Assembly: GCA_001414485.1 (NCBI GenBank)
Contig: LLEY01000215.1
Coordinates: 26,481 to 90,480, forward strand
Origin: Calycina herbarum
Lineage: Eukaryota > Ascomycota > Leotiomycetes > Helotiales > Pezizellaceae
Length of the DNA stretch: 64,000 bases
Direction: 5' to 3'
The notes under the pieces were generated by a model that saw only the letters and a program-made list of their open reading frames with translations, was not told the DNA's origin and searched no databases. Positions within the stretch are counted from its first letter, which is position 1. Every line of letters begins with the position of its first letter. This document shows positions 24,251 through 34,541 of this stretch, in pieces. The position numbers were made by a program, and so were the translations under genes.

Positions 24251-25709
24251 ATGAACATCCCGAGGTGTTCCAAGATCAACTCCCGAAATTCGGAGTCAAG
24301 CTTAGCAACTGCCAGCAGATTCGAGATGGTCAATGCTTCGTCCTTTGGGACTTCCATGGTTACAAGACTAGACACGATGTCCTGTCTTCCATCTCTCTTA
24401 ACTCTCTCAACTCTTAGCACCTATCAAGGCCTTACCTTACCACCAATAAAGTTGAGAGACGAGTCACAGCCGGGTCACCAACCACTACAGCCTTCACCCC
24501 ATAGTGAACCTCCGTCTCAATTCCCAACTGAAGAAGGTTGGAGAACATCGGCGCCGACGGGACTTCATTCAATACCAAATCCAATTGAGCCCGATGGCTC
24601 GGCAGTGCTACCTTTCCGTAATGATCCTGATTTAGCCACTGGTTCACCTCTTTCAGCCGTTGGCCCAGCTTTGCCTTCTATTTCGACAATATATACGCTT
24701 TCCGGTCAGAAACAGCCATCTAACATATCACCGAGAGCAGATGGGAACACCGGAACACTTGCTCGAGGTGGCCGTGGGATTTTGGCCCCAAAGTCTGCTT
24801 CGCAAGCTATCGGCGCCCAACGACCTGTTCTTCCCGAAAACGCAGAAGGTCTGCCGCTCTCACCAACAAGCGAACGGGAATGCATGGCTAAACCGAGACC
24901 GTACACCTCTCATGTTGTGCGTTTAATGCCCACGCCCCCTACGCAATCCAATGGACAGCAGTACGAATCTCCATCAAGCTCATGGCCATCGACGACAGAT
25001 TCTGTGCATTCTGGTGGGAGTATAATACAAGATCTAGTAAGGACGCCTCTTTCACTGCGTAAAAAGCTCCAAGTAATTCAGCGCGTTCACACAATCTAAC
25101 ATCTACTCAGACATCGCCAGCTTCTAGTCTAGATAGCCAAGTCGGACGACCACAGCAAATTGGTAATTCGGATTATCCGGACTCGTTGTTCGGGACAACG
25201 GTGTGGCAAGAGGAGCCAATACCACTTGAACGTCCGTACCCTGTGTCCGTTGCTCAGTCTCAAGATCACTCTTTTCATTCTAGCGACGTAGACAACTCAA
25301 GGCACACGTTCGTATCAGACCCCATTCGAGTCCCGTCAATGCCCATATCCGAAGGCATGTCCGATATACCAGTAAATGTAAGTCAGGGGCCGAAGGTAGC
25401 TGACAAAAAGCGCACTCGCAACGCAGAAAACTCAACGCTATATCGCCTACGCAGAAAAGAAAGGGAGGCGGAAGCTGTGAGGTCCATCGAGATGCTACAA
25501 TCTCGCGCAATAGAGCTAGAGCGAATGTTGAGGGAGGCTCAAGAACGAGATTTCTTCCGAGCCGACAGAGCACGACTCCGCGATGTGCATTCCGAAACCC
25601 CCGAATTGAGGCATCACGCTATGAATGAACCTCCAAGCCTCAGTCTATGTGGTCAGCGCCTCCGCAGGTATTGATGCCCCAGACCGTGGATCCGCATCTC
25701 CTATCTTAG
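24251..25709 (+). CDS. bZIP transcription factor, about 441 aa, spliced
   Basis: Predicted nuclear DNA-binding regulator. Exon 1 is 24251-25036. Intron 25037-25110 (GTAAGG...CTCAG) is phase 0, and exon 2 begins at 25111 in the frame carrying the bZIP. The basic region is at about residues 345-365 (KRTRNAENSTLYRLRRKERE), with the invariant Asn and Arg of the Nx7R pattern. It is followed by a weak leucine zipper (IEML, AIELERML), with a cys-3/MetR-like look. The N-terminal 260 residues are Ser/Pro-rich and disordered. For the 3' end I prefer an intron at 25585-25643 leading to a stop at 25709. Alternatives are a stop at 25674 without that intron, or splicing at 25668 to end near 25755 or 25998. 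The first ATG may be preceded by an unrecognised exon. Confidence 0.75.
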
Positions 25710-25755
25710 ACACCATTTCACACAACAGACTCAACCTCAAAGCGACCTTCGAATA

Positions 25756-26682
25756 GAAGCCGCAAAAGTACTTGAGGCGGCTAGACTAGCACCGAAGACC
25801 TTCAGCCACGCCCCTTTGTTTGGCCCTCTGGATGGAACACAGCACACTAGTCACCGCCTACACACAAAAACATCATTCAACTTTCCTTGCATTGAACGAG
25901 CTGTTGTCTACATTTGTGTATTTCTTCTTTCTGCAATCCAATGTTCTCCTTCTTTTCTTGTTCTTTGTTATTTCTCTTCATGGAAGATGATGGGATAAGC
26001 ACTACATCGTCGGGCAACCGACTTTGCCAACCCGTGGGAGAGCAACAATTCCCATGTAAATTAATCATCGTGTCACAACCATTTGTTTTTCTCGATTGTT
26101 GTTGTCATTCCTGCGGTTAGGTTAGGCTAGGTTCGGTTCGTTTGATTAAATGAAATGTTTCCTTCTATGCTTAAGCACATGGCACATGATTAGTGAAGTG
26201 AAGTGAAGTGAAGTGATTGATATTGCTTGCTTGCTTGCTTCTACGATTCCATATAAATATAAATATAACCGGGAAAAGAGGTTTAGGGTAAGCTTGCAGA
26301 TAGAGATGCCACCCATCCATCTGCTTCTGCTTTTGAGGTTGGGGCGGAGTGGAGAGTGGAAGAAAAGAGAGGAGGCGTTTAACAGGAAAGTGTGAGTGGA
26401 GATATCAAAGACTGGACTGGACTGGACTGACTGGACTGACTGACTGACTGGACTGACTCACTGACTGACTGACTGACTGACTGGATTGTATCAAGAAAGA
26501 TTGGAAACCCGGGCTATATATCTTTCTTACATATCTTACATATCTACATATCCTACATACAAAAAAATCGAAATTTTGCACGAGAGCAAAAAGTTGTCAA
26601 TAAGGTAGAAGAACATAGGCGTAAGTATTTACTTTGCTTTGTCCATGGATTCATGGATTCATTGATTCCAGTGTGAGCACAA
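25756..26682. other. Intergenic with microsatellites
   Basis: Contains (AAGTG)n at about 26194-26215, (TTGC)n at about 26222-26240 and a CTGA/CTGGA tract at 26410-26486. No gene supported. Confidence 0.5.
26410..26486. repeat. CTGACTGA / CTGGA microsatellite
   Basis: About 75 bp of alternating CTGA and CTGGA words. Confidence 0.85.
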
Positions 26683-27480
26683 ATTAATCAATTAATCAAT
26701 TATTAATCTGACTAATGACTTTGGATTAATCTGATTAATGATTAGCACGTGTGTTGATTAGATTAGATTAATTAATCTATTTTAATCATTGATTAATATG
26801 ATTAATATACTATATATAGTATATATACTAATTAATAATAAAGTAATTATCCTCAAATTCGGGCTCCTTCTCTTCTTCTTCCTTCTTTACTCTCTCTTTC
26901 TTCTCTTCCTCTGTCTCCTCCTTTATATAGAACCCCTAGCTCTTTAAGCTAGTAATAGCCTCAAAAGTCTCTAAAGAGAGTCTATTTCGTTGCTTTGAGA
27001 TAACTAAAGCAGCTTGACTAAAGAGTCTCTCGCTAGGAGCCGAAGTAGCAGGTGTTTGTAGATACTTTCTAGCTAATATAGAGAGAATAGAATAGTTATA
27101 TCTAAGTATTTATAAGGCTTATAAAGCTTATAAAGCTTAATATTACTAATTATATATATTAATAATATATATTTATTACTAAATAATTAATAGCTAATTT
27201 ATTAAGGCTTAAAATAAAGAAGTTACCTCGTAAAAAGACTGCTTAGGAGGTCTCGCTTAAGCTCTCGGCAGTGCCAGAACGCCACTCCGACGCCATCCCG
27301 TGGCCCGGCCCGACCTCCGATACCCCCCGGCCGGTCACGTGCCATATTAATCAATTAATCAATTAATAATCTAATTAATGACTTTTGATTAATCTGATTA
27401 ATGATTAGGACCTCATTAATCTATGATTAGATTAATCATAGGTCATTAATCTAATCTAATCTAATCATTTCTTACGCTGA
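26683..27480 (-). mobile_element. hAT-family transposase relic between AT-rich direct repeats
   Basis: On the minus strand, 26850-27095 reads the C-terminal hAT dimerisation domain with little decay: LARKYLQTPATSAPSERLFS, then RNRLSLETFEAITSLKS, and a TAG in place of the expected Trp. It continues into an acidic Glu/Lys tail. Catalytic parts are absent. The relic is flanked by two direct copies of an ATTAATC-rich sequence of about 63 bp (26683-26745 and 27346-27409), each beside a CACGTG. These may be subterminal repeats of two overlapping elements rather than true termini. A GC-rich stretch lies at 27258-27340. Confidence 0.7.
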
Positions 27481-28176
27481 TTGATTCATTGATTCATCCC
27501 TGCTACCAATCTCCCGACTCCCGAGATGGAAATGGAAATGAATGAGCCCGAGCCCGAGCCCGGGAACCAACGTGATGAACAACTTGGGAGTTACCAGGGC
27601 ACGCACACTTTCAAACCGCGACCACGCTCGCAAACCGGTCTGTTTTTTTCGTCTCTTAAATCGCTTTACATCAAATCAATTTTTATATTCACCTTTCGAT
27701 TGCAAGGCCTGGCGCGCCCGCTGGGATGGAAAGCGCTCTGCAAACAGCCTCCCTGCCGCCGACGACACGTATAGAGTACTCGTCCGCGGACTATCACAGA
27801 AGCTACGGACAAAGGTTCTACCGATAATACAGGGTGGATCAAGGAAGAGAACAAGGCTCTCGTTCACGATGTGCAACGTGAGGCGTGAGGGTTTGGGTTA
27901 CCAATTCCGGCGCTCACGTGAAGTGTTTTGGCCCAAGGGTTCTAGGCGAAATATCACATCAACCACGAGTTATCAATCATTCTTCGAAATCTCGCGATTG
28001 GAACCCATATGATATTTTTGGGCGATTTCAGAGGTATGCTACTACGTCTCTGCCATCCTTTGAATTCTTTGCCAATCTCAAAAATTCAGACCGCCACCCA
28101 AAAGACAGATGAAAACACACGACAAGAAACTCTCCCTCAATCTTACAAAGGGGGTCTGGCCTCCATTCCTTCGAAC
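27481..28176. repeat. Intergenic region with a dispersed repeat (27780-27970), inverted copy at 57530-57680
   Basis: The segment around 27800-27960 matches the reverse complement of 57535-57680: GACAAAGGTTCTACCGATAA, TACAGGGTGGAT, CACGATGTGCAACGTGAGG, TTCTAGGC. Short ORFs here are repeat-derived. Confidence 0.7.
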
Positions 28177-30421
28177 TCAGATTGCCTCATAGCCACGATC
28201 GGATGGATTGCCCAGGAATTTCCCACATAGGGATGAGATGATACGCCCAAGACCACATGCGTTACACTCGACTCGAGAATCTTCCAATTGGTTTCTGATA
28301 CGCTGGCGGACGCTCCTCTTAATCATATCCGGTTTCTCCGCCAGCATGAATGGGTGAAGAGCGCCATTGTGCCCAAATATAAGGTGGCCTGCACAGACCT
28401 GCAACACCTGCAATACCTGAACAACCCTAGTATCTTGTCAGCAAAAGCCGAAAGGCAGAGAAGTGAACTAACCAAACATGAGTTTCCTCTCCCTTCTCCT
28501 TTTTCTCCTCTAGGATGAGGACTTTCTGGCCCGCTGTCATCGTCTGCACGACTCTCAGGACTTCATTGGAGAGGCACTGTTGTGTGCCTTGATGGTCTTC
28601 ATAACAACCATCGTAACCAACGAAAAGAGTCGCCAGCTTGTCTTCTTCAAGCGATGATGGCAGTCTAAGACTGCTTATTAGAACTGCTCAAGGCGATTAT
28701 CAGGAATAACTCACCGCATATCCACATCCCCTGTGAGTGTCTGGGAAATAGAGCCTGTCACGACACCGCCAAGTCGAAGTTTCACCACGTCCCTATTGCG
28801 CAGCTTCCGATCGCTGAACCCCTTCTCCAATTCGTACACGCCATCACCAAGAAGAGGTACATGAAGCGGACAAATAATTCCAGGGGCACAGTTTCCAGAG
28901 CATAGGGGTAAGTTCGAAGATACCTCCTTTGGATGACCCTGGAGAACGTCAGTATTGTTCAGACCGCAATCTCGAATACCATACCAAGTATGACCTGAAC
29001 CCACTTGGAAGCAAGGTCATCAATATCAATTGACTGATCAATTCAGCGATATCCAAGGTGTCAACGAATTCATTGGGGATAGCTTTAGACCTGGAAAGAG
29101 CGCTGAGGATCGCTTGCAAGCCGAAGTTCCCAGAGCGATTCGATCCAGTCACGCCAACAAGAGAACCGAGTAGATTGAGATTATCAGGAGCCGTCTTCTC
29201 TTGGCTGAATTTGAGTTGGTGGATGTCCTCTGGGCCGCCAGCAAGCATAAACACCAGTCGAACAAGGCCAATGGTATAAAGTTCTGCGTCGCGATCTTGG
29301 CGTTCTGCAGCCCTGAAAAGAGCCGCGGGATCTTTCAGAAAGACTTGCAACACTGCATCTTGGTCTTTCTCAAGGAGTTGGATGGCCGAGGGGGTGTCGT
29401 AGTCATCAAGTAAGCTTAGGGCGAGCAACACAAGACATAGGGTAAATTTCTCCTGAACCAGAGGTTTCGAGGCCTGATAGACCGTCAGTGTTGTTACTCA
29501 TAAACGAATAAGGAATGGGTTTACCAGTATGTCGCGGTTCAAGATAGCCCATTCAAGTGCCGTTCGTAGGACTTTTGGGGCGTGCGAGCGAAGGCATACT
29601 TCGAGTCCCTGGCTGCGCCTAGACCAGATGGCCTTGAAGGCGTTTTCGAGGAAGCGCATATAGAATCCCCCCCAACCATATACCGCGGTTTCTGCCTGTG
29701 TTGGGATGGTTGGATTGTGAAAGAACAGGACTTGGAACTGAGCCTTGTTGAGGAAGCGAAACTCGTGATGGCGAAGCCGGGGAAGATATGATTCATCAAT
29801 GACCACTTCGTAAAAGCGGTCGAATCTTTTCCCAAGAACATAGATTCCTGGTGTTGACGCTATTTTGCTCCAGCGGCAATGCTGTGGCTCAAGGTCGCGT
29901 GCGGCCACGTAGTAAAGCTTCCAGTTGTTACTTGGAGGTGTGTGAAAAAAGTCGCCGATGTCAAGAGGAGTTTGCTCATATTCCTGTCAAGTAATGTTGA
30001 GTGCGGGGCTCTTGAGAAAGTCTAGGTAGTATATTACCTGGTAAACGTCGGCAAGGTAGTCAAGGTGGTCAAGGTGGTCAAGGTGGTAAACGTCGGCAAG
30101 GTGGTCAAGGTGGTCAAGGTAGTCAAGGTAGTCAACGTGGTCAACGTGATCAACGTGGTCAACGTGGTCAACGTGGTCAACGTGGTCAACGTGGTCAACG
30201 TGGTCAACGTGGTCAACGTCGTCAACGTGGTCAACGTCGTCAACGTCGTCAACGTCGTCAACGTGGTCAACGTCGGCAACGTCATGTGTGACCGATAAGC
30301 AGGTCTCTCGATCAGCCATTTCGACTGCATTGACTGCAAGCATTGGCTCGCAATCTACAACCAAATGCCTCGCACCTTTGGGGAGGATTGGAGTTGGCGG
30401 CGGTGCAGTGGGGGAAAGCAT
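28177..30421 (-). CDS. Orphan six-exon protein with Val-Asp-His minisatellite, 665 aa
   Basis: Exons (minus): 30421-30038, 29983-29525, 29473-28985, 28938-28715, 28664-28473, 28426-28177. Every junction keeps phase. Introns are 46-54 nt with donors GTAATA, GTAAAC, GTATGG, GTGAGT, GTTAGT and CAG/TAG acceptors; 28939-28984 has TACTGAC. Start ATG is 30421-30419. Residues about 45-128 are a tripeptide repeat (VDH/VDD/LDH) encoded by a 9-bp minisatellite. After the first intron the sequence is globular, with conserved-looking WKLYYVAARDLEPQHC and WGGFYMRFLENAF. An alpha-helical middle follows, then a C-terminal part with CNAC and a later Cys. I recognise no family. The repeat might bind metal (Asp/His), which is pure inference. 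The small exons were deduced by eye. Confidence 0.7.
30040..30292. repeat. 9-bp coding minisatellite (GTCAACGTG / GTCAAGGTG), about 28 units
   Basis: Tandem units in register with codons on the minus strand, giving repeated Val-Asp-His. Units vary at the sixth and seventh base, so it is old enough to have diverged or is homogenised imperfectly. Confidence 0.95.
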
Positions 30422-31454
30422 CTCGAGTGTCGACTCGAGTATCGAGTAGGTGGAGTAGGTGGAGTAGGTGGCAAGCAAAAAGACTCTGAAAGAGTCGGAC
30501 TGACAAACAAGACCAAGCTTGATTTTGACTTTCCATCCGGGTCAGGCAAGGACGAGCAAGCCCTTTCTACAGAGTTTCCGAAGGCCGCTTTTCCCATCAG
30601 CCGCTGCGCACCGCTACGCACCGCCATTTCCCGCCCTTTGAAGAAACGCCGCCCTTTTCTTTTCCTACAAATCAATGGGTGACGATGGCCGACGATGGCC
30701 GACGATCTTCCCCTCTTCCCGCCCATCTGATGCGGGGTCTCAGTTTGCCCATTCATTCTTTCAGCTTTCTCCACTGATTTTCGGCTTCTCCACTGATTTT
30801 CGGCTTCTCCATTGATTTTCGGCTTCTCCATCGATATGATATGTCGGGTCGTACAGGAGAGGAGGTTGCTTCCTTGCTTCCTTGCTTCCTCGCTTCCCCA
30901 CCCACCGGATAATGCACCGATGAATGAGGCTTCCTCTCGTTCGATACTGAAACGTCCACCAACCGCCGTTGACACTGTGTGTCTCTCACAACTGGTCTCA
31001 CGACCAGAAAGGCTTTCCCGCCCAGGTTGTGCAATCAGCAACAATTCTTCTCAATCTCACCGTGAAAAGCCACCAGAACCAATACCAGACTTTCTACCAA
31101 CAACAATTCTTCTCAATCTCACCACGAAAAGCCACCGACAACAAGGCTCAATTTCACCGCGAAAAGCCACTAACAAGGCTTCTCAATTTCACCGCGAAAA
31201 GTCACCAGAACAAGTTGCATCAACCAACATCCGCCTTGGCCTTCGATGTTCCCGACTTTCTCAAACCCTTCTCTCTCAACACTTCCCTTCTCTCTCAACA
31301 CTTCCCTTCTCTCTCAACACTTCCCTTCTCTCTCAACACTTCACTCCTCTCTCAACACTTCACTCCTCTCTCAACACTTCCCTCCTCTCTCAACACTTCC
31401 ACATCTCAGCGTTGACAGCAACCCTTCCTTTATCCACCAAGACTTCACTCGACA
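30422..31454. repeat. Intergenic region with three tandem-repeat blocks
   Basis: Block 1 at 30765-30835: four copies of a 19-bp unit of the type CTTCTCCACTGATTTTCGG. Block 2 at about 31030-31215: imperfect units containing CTCAATTTCACCGCGAAAAG. Block 3 at 31262-31402: seven units of 19 bp of the type TTCTCTCTCAACACTTCCC. ORFs across it are artefacts of the repeats. It lies upstream of the zinc-finger gene and may be its long 5' leader/promoter. Confidence 0.8.
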
Positions 31455-32265
31455 ATGGATATCGCAAGGATAATCTCGCATGCACCCGAGTCCGAACATC
31501 GCTTACAGAATGGCCCTCCTGAGCAGAGCATGCCATTCTCACAAACAACTTCGGAGCCAGATAATCCTCCAACGAACCTTGACCAATGCTTATGGAACTC
31601 TGGTCCTGGACTGACATTAGGAACAGTTCAACAAAATGACGGGCAGTCAATGTGAACAAAGATTCGCTCAACCTGCCTATCTTTCAAAACATTGTGGTGA
31701 GATTCCAAAATAGCGTGATTTATCAGCGCCCACTTAATAATATAGCCCGAGTCCATAGTAAAGTGAGGCCATTCGCTTGCGCTAATCCAGACTGTGAAAG
31801 GAAATTCTTCCGACGGGAAGATTTGTATGCCACTTTCGTGTGCATACTGGAGAGAAGCCTTATACGTGTGGACAGTGTGGCAAGGTATGAGAACAAACTT
31901 TGGACTTACAGGAAAGGTTTCTGATGACTTCTGTAGCGTTTTGGGGATTCAAGCTCTTTGGCAAGACATAGGGCGACACACTCGGGCATCCAGCCATACA
32001 AATGTCCTCACGCAGATTGTCAGAAAACCTTCACTCGACCGGCGGGGGTGATCCAGCATCAAAGATCTCACACCAGAACCATGGAAGAGGCTGCTATTGC
32101 AACTGCTGCTGCGCTTGCTACTCGTCAGTGGGTGGCAGTCAACAATGTATGTCGATGGGCTTTCCACCTACATTAGATGCTTGCTAATAGATGACAGTAA
32201 TACACGGGCAGAAGCCTGAGTGGGGTTATGACTGCGTCGTGGAATGGTATTGCAAAGGGGGCTGA
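31455..32265 (+). pseudogene. C2H2 zinc-finger protein gene, probably broken
   Basis: Three C2H2 fingers can be read, so the ancestral product was a nuclear DNA-binding regulator. Finger 1 starts at about 31776 ([20 protein letters not shown]) but its His half is in a different frame; one base appears lost at 31824-31832. The linker [14 protein letters not shown] follows, then an intron 31885-31936 (GTATGA...CTGTAG), which joins in phase to RFGDSSSLARHRATH and finger 3 (CPHADC...HQRSH). A further intron 32147-32190 leads to a stop at 32265. The upstream ORF from 31455 meets TGA at 31653-31655 before the fingers. An alternative is an unrecognised intron (31700-31745, GTGAGA...ATAG), but the finger 1 frameshift would remain. 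Confidence 0.6.
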
Positions 32266-33120
32266 TTTGACCTGACGTTTGGAATGCTACAGAAGAGTCG
32301 TTAGTTACTGTTCGGGAAAGATGAGCCCTGTTCATGATGTTAGTAATAAGGTATGCTTGATGAACTCTGATGATGATCTTCCCTGATGACACTGGACTGG
32401 AAGTTACCATTCTCGCAATTAATCATCTCCTTATCATCCCTGGGAGTCATCAGAATCATTGCTGTTATTCTTTCATCTAATCACTACGCTCACGGTACAG
32501 TATCGAGACAGCTGAACAAATTTTACACCAGTCAGGCATGTCTCAGGACCTCATCTGCCACTTCACAGCTTCCGCCATGTCCTGAAGGCCACTCCTACCA
32601 GACCGCTCCCACCACCACCTAAGTAATTTTAGTATGAAATAAATTTAAAAAAAAACTATAGATGGTATCTGATGGGGTGATGCACTAATTCATTATCCCT
32701 GACAATGTATCTTTTGGACCAAGTTTGACAGAAATGTGCGTTGGGAGTTGAACAACGTCACAAAATCCGGGAAGTCAAGTAACGAGAACCCGGCTTCTCC
32801 TTCAAGCACGTCGGGCCCTTGTCGTCCTGCATGGCGTCAAGGATTCCCTCTGTGACAGAGCGATTCGAATTATCAGATACGGCAAGCCACCTGTAGGTTG
32901 CTTCCCGCAAATAGTAAGCCTCCGCATCCCTCTCTACGAATCACTGAGATGTTTTTGTTTTTCCTTCCGAGTTAAGCGGAGTTGAAATGGAACAATTATC
33001 ACGCTCACGCGAACCGCTTCCCCTTGAACACCCCGACCTCGACTGCGCACCTTTCTCTTCTCGAATACAACTACTTTGCCTGGAAGGTTTCAAGAACTGC
33101 TTCGGTCAGCGCCATTCTAG
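32266..33120. other. Intergenic, no supported gene
   Basis: Holds the promoter of the downstream gene. An in-frame TAG lies immediately before its ATG. No repeats or RNA genes recognised. Confidence 0.45.
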
Positions 33121-34541
33121 ATGTCGTTAATTCTGCTGAAAGGCTTCGTGGTTAATTCACAAGAGATTGAAGGTTTTGTCGACGAGATGGATGCCAAGCC
33201 TTTAGATTTCGCCGAAATTGCCAAGATATGGAGAGGTAAACTAGCATACATCATGAAAGTATAATGTTCTAATCTTCTGGCAGTCTATACCACCACCAGG
33301 CGTAGACTTCTCGATCCAACGGCCGAGCGTCTGGAGAACTACTGGTGGCGCATCTGGGGAAGTCGGAGCCGCCAGTTGCAGGGCCCAAGTGTTGTAGGAC
33401 TCTTCATGGACATCTCCAACGGCGAGAGCTTCGTACCGCTTCGCGGGCCTGCGAATCGCGATGAAGGAACCCAATCACCGGTAGAAGCTACCTGCTCACA
33501 CAAGCCGTCTCATACTGACTTTGGGACTTTTAGGACCAGAATGTTCGTCATGGACCTGAAGCTGCAAAGACCGTCACTCTCAACCAGAGCCGGGCGAGCG
33601 CAACGTCTTCCTCAACGGCATCCAAGACCCCAGCCGTCGTGCAGCCGCACCCGGTTCTCAAGAAGACAGCAGGCAGCTCTACGACTGGAACCCAACGGAC
33701 TGCTCGTTTCCGTGTACCGCACGAGTCTGAATCTGAGACAGGTACCAACTCATCCACCAAGCTACCTAGTCCCTCGCTCGATTCCCGGAGATCGAGGACA
33801 GACAAGAAGAAGAAGGCAGCCGTTGCAGAGATGGTACTACCTACCATCTTAGAGTCGCCTCTGAGAGCTCAGGGGAACCTCTCTCCATACCATCTAGCGA
33901 CTCAGTCATCAGGAGAGGGGCGCTCCTCCAAATCTGCGGATTCATCTTCAGTAAGGAAGCCGACTCGGACGGAATCCAGCGAAGGACGTAGCAGGGAGAG
34001 CGCGCCGGCAGCTGTCGCACTTGGAGAAGCAGGTCCATCATCTACCAGACCTCACTCGGTTGAAAGCCAGCAAACAATCGGGGAAGATCTCACTCAGGAA
34101 GAACGCGACATGCTTGAGCTGCAACGGCTGGCCTTCGAGGCAGCTAAAGCGTGCGTGAGGAACCGAAATCGGAACTCATCGCAGCATAGATCGAATGCAG
34201 ACTTGCGGGGTCCGCAGAAGTCGATTCCCTCGATGGTTCCTGAAGGCTCGAAAAAGCAAGAAGATATGGGCCCGATGCATATGTTGGCAGACGACACTAC
34301 GAGTATTGCCAGTGGAGCACCAACGCTTGCTGAATCCATAGGACAACTTGCCTTGCGCGATGCTACGTGTGCCGTCCTTGACATTGAAGATGACGACACT
34401 GCAGAAGATGTCCAAGAAATCTTAGCCTTTGTCAAAATACCAGTGCCACTGAGGTTGGCACGCAACCCCGAGGATTCACCGGCACGCAAAGGTCAACTTA
34501 CTCTTCTTTTTGAGAGGGATCGAGCGGATGGCGGAACTTGA
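33121..34541 (+). CDS. AreA GATA-like (DUF1752) domain protein, 439 aa, 3 exons
   Basis: Exons 33121-33235, 33284-33480 and 33534-34541 join in phase. Intron 1 has TCTAATC and CAG, intron 2 TACTGAC and TTTTAG. Residues about 30-60 (IAKIWRVYTTTRRRLL, ERLENYWWRIWGS) match the short 'W.......RLEN..WR.W' motif that Pfam describes as the nitrogen regulatory protein AreA GATA-like domain, a fungal domain of unknown function. It is followed by SFVPLRGPANR. The remaining 340 residues are Ser/Pro/Lys-rich and disordered, with a helical patch (ERDMLELQRLAFEAAKACV) and an acidic segment (LDIEDDDTAEDVQEI). There is no GATA zinc finger, so it is not AreA itself. The role may be regulatory, but the partner is unknown. 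Confidence 0.75.

Noticed and set aside
23948..24420. Minus-strand ORFs 24184-23948 and 24420-24235 that look protein-like
   Set aside because: No phase-consistent intron joins them, no family is recognisable, and the second overlaps the better supported bZIP exon.
30065..30339. ORFs of pure VVNV or TLTT repeats across the minisatellite
   Set aside because: They are other-frame translations of the 9-bp repeat. The minus-strand frame that splices into downstream exons is preferred.
30812..31522. 236-codon plus-strand ORF
   Set aside because: Its content is the translation of tandem repeats (LLSQHF, SLNTS) in alternative frames. It has no domain and is more likely leader or intergenic sequence.
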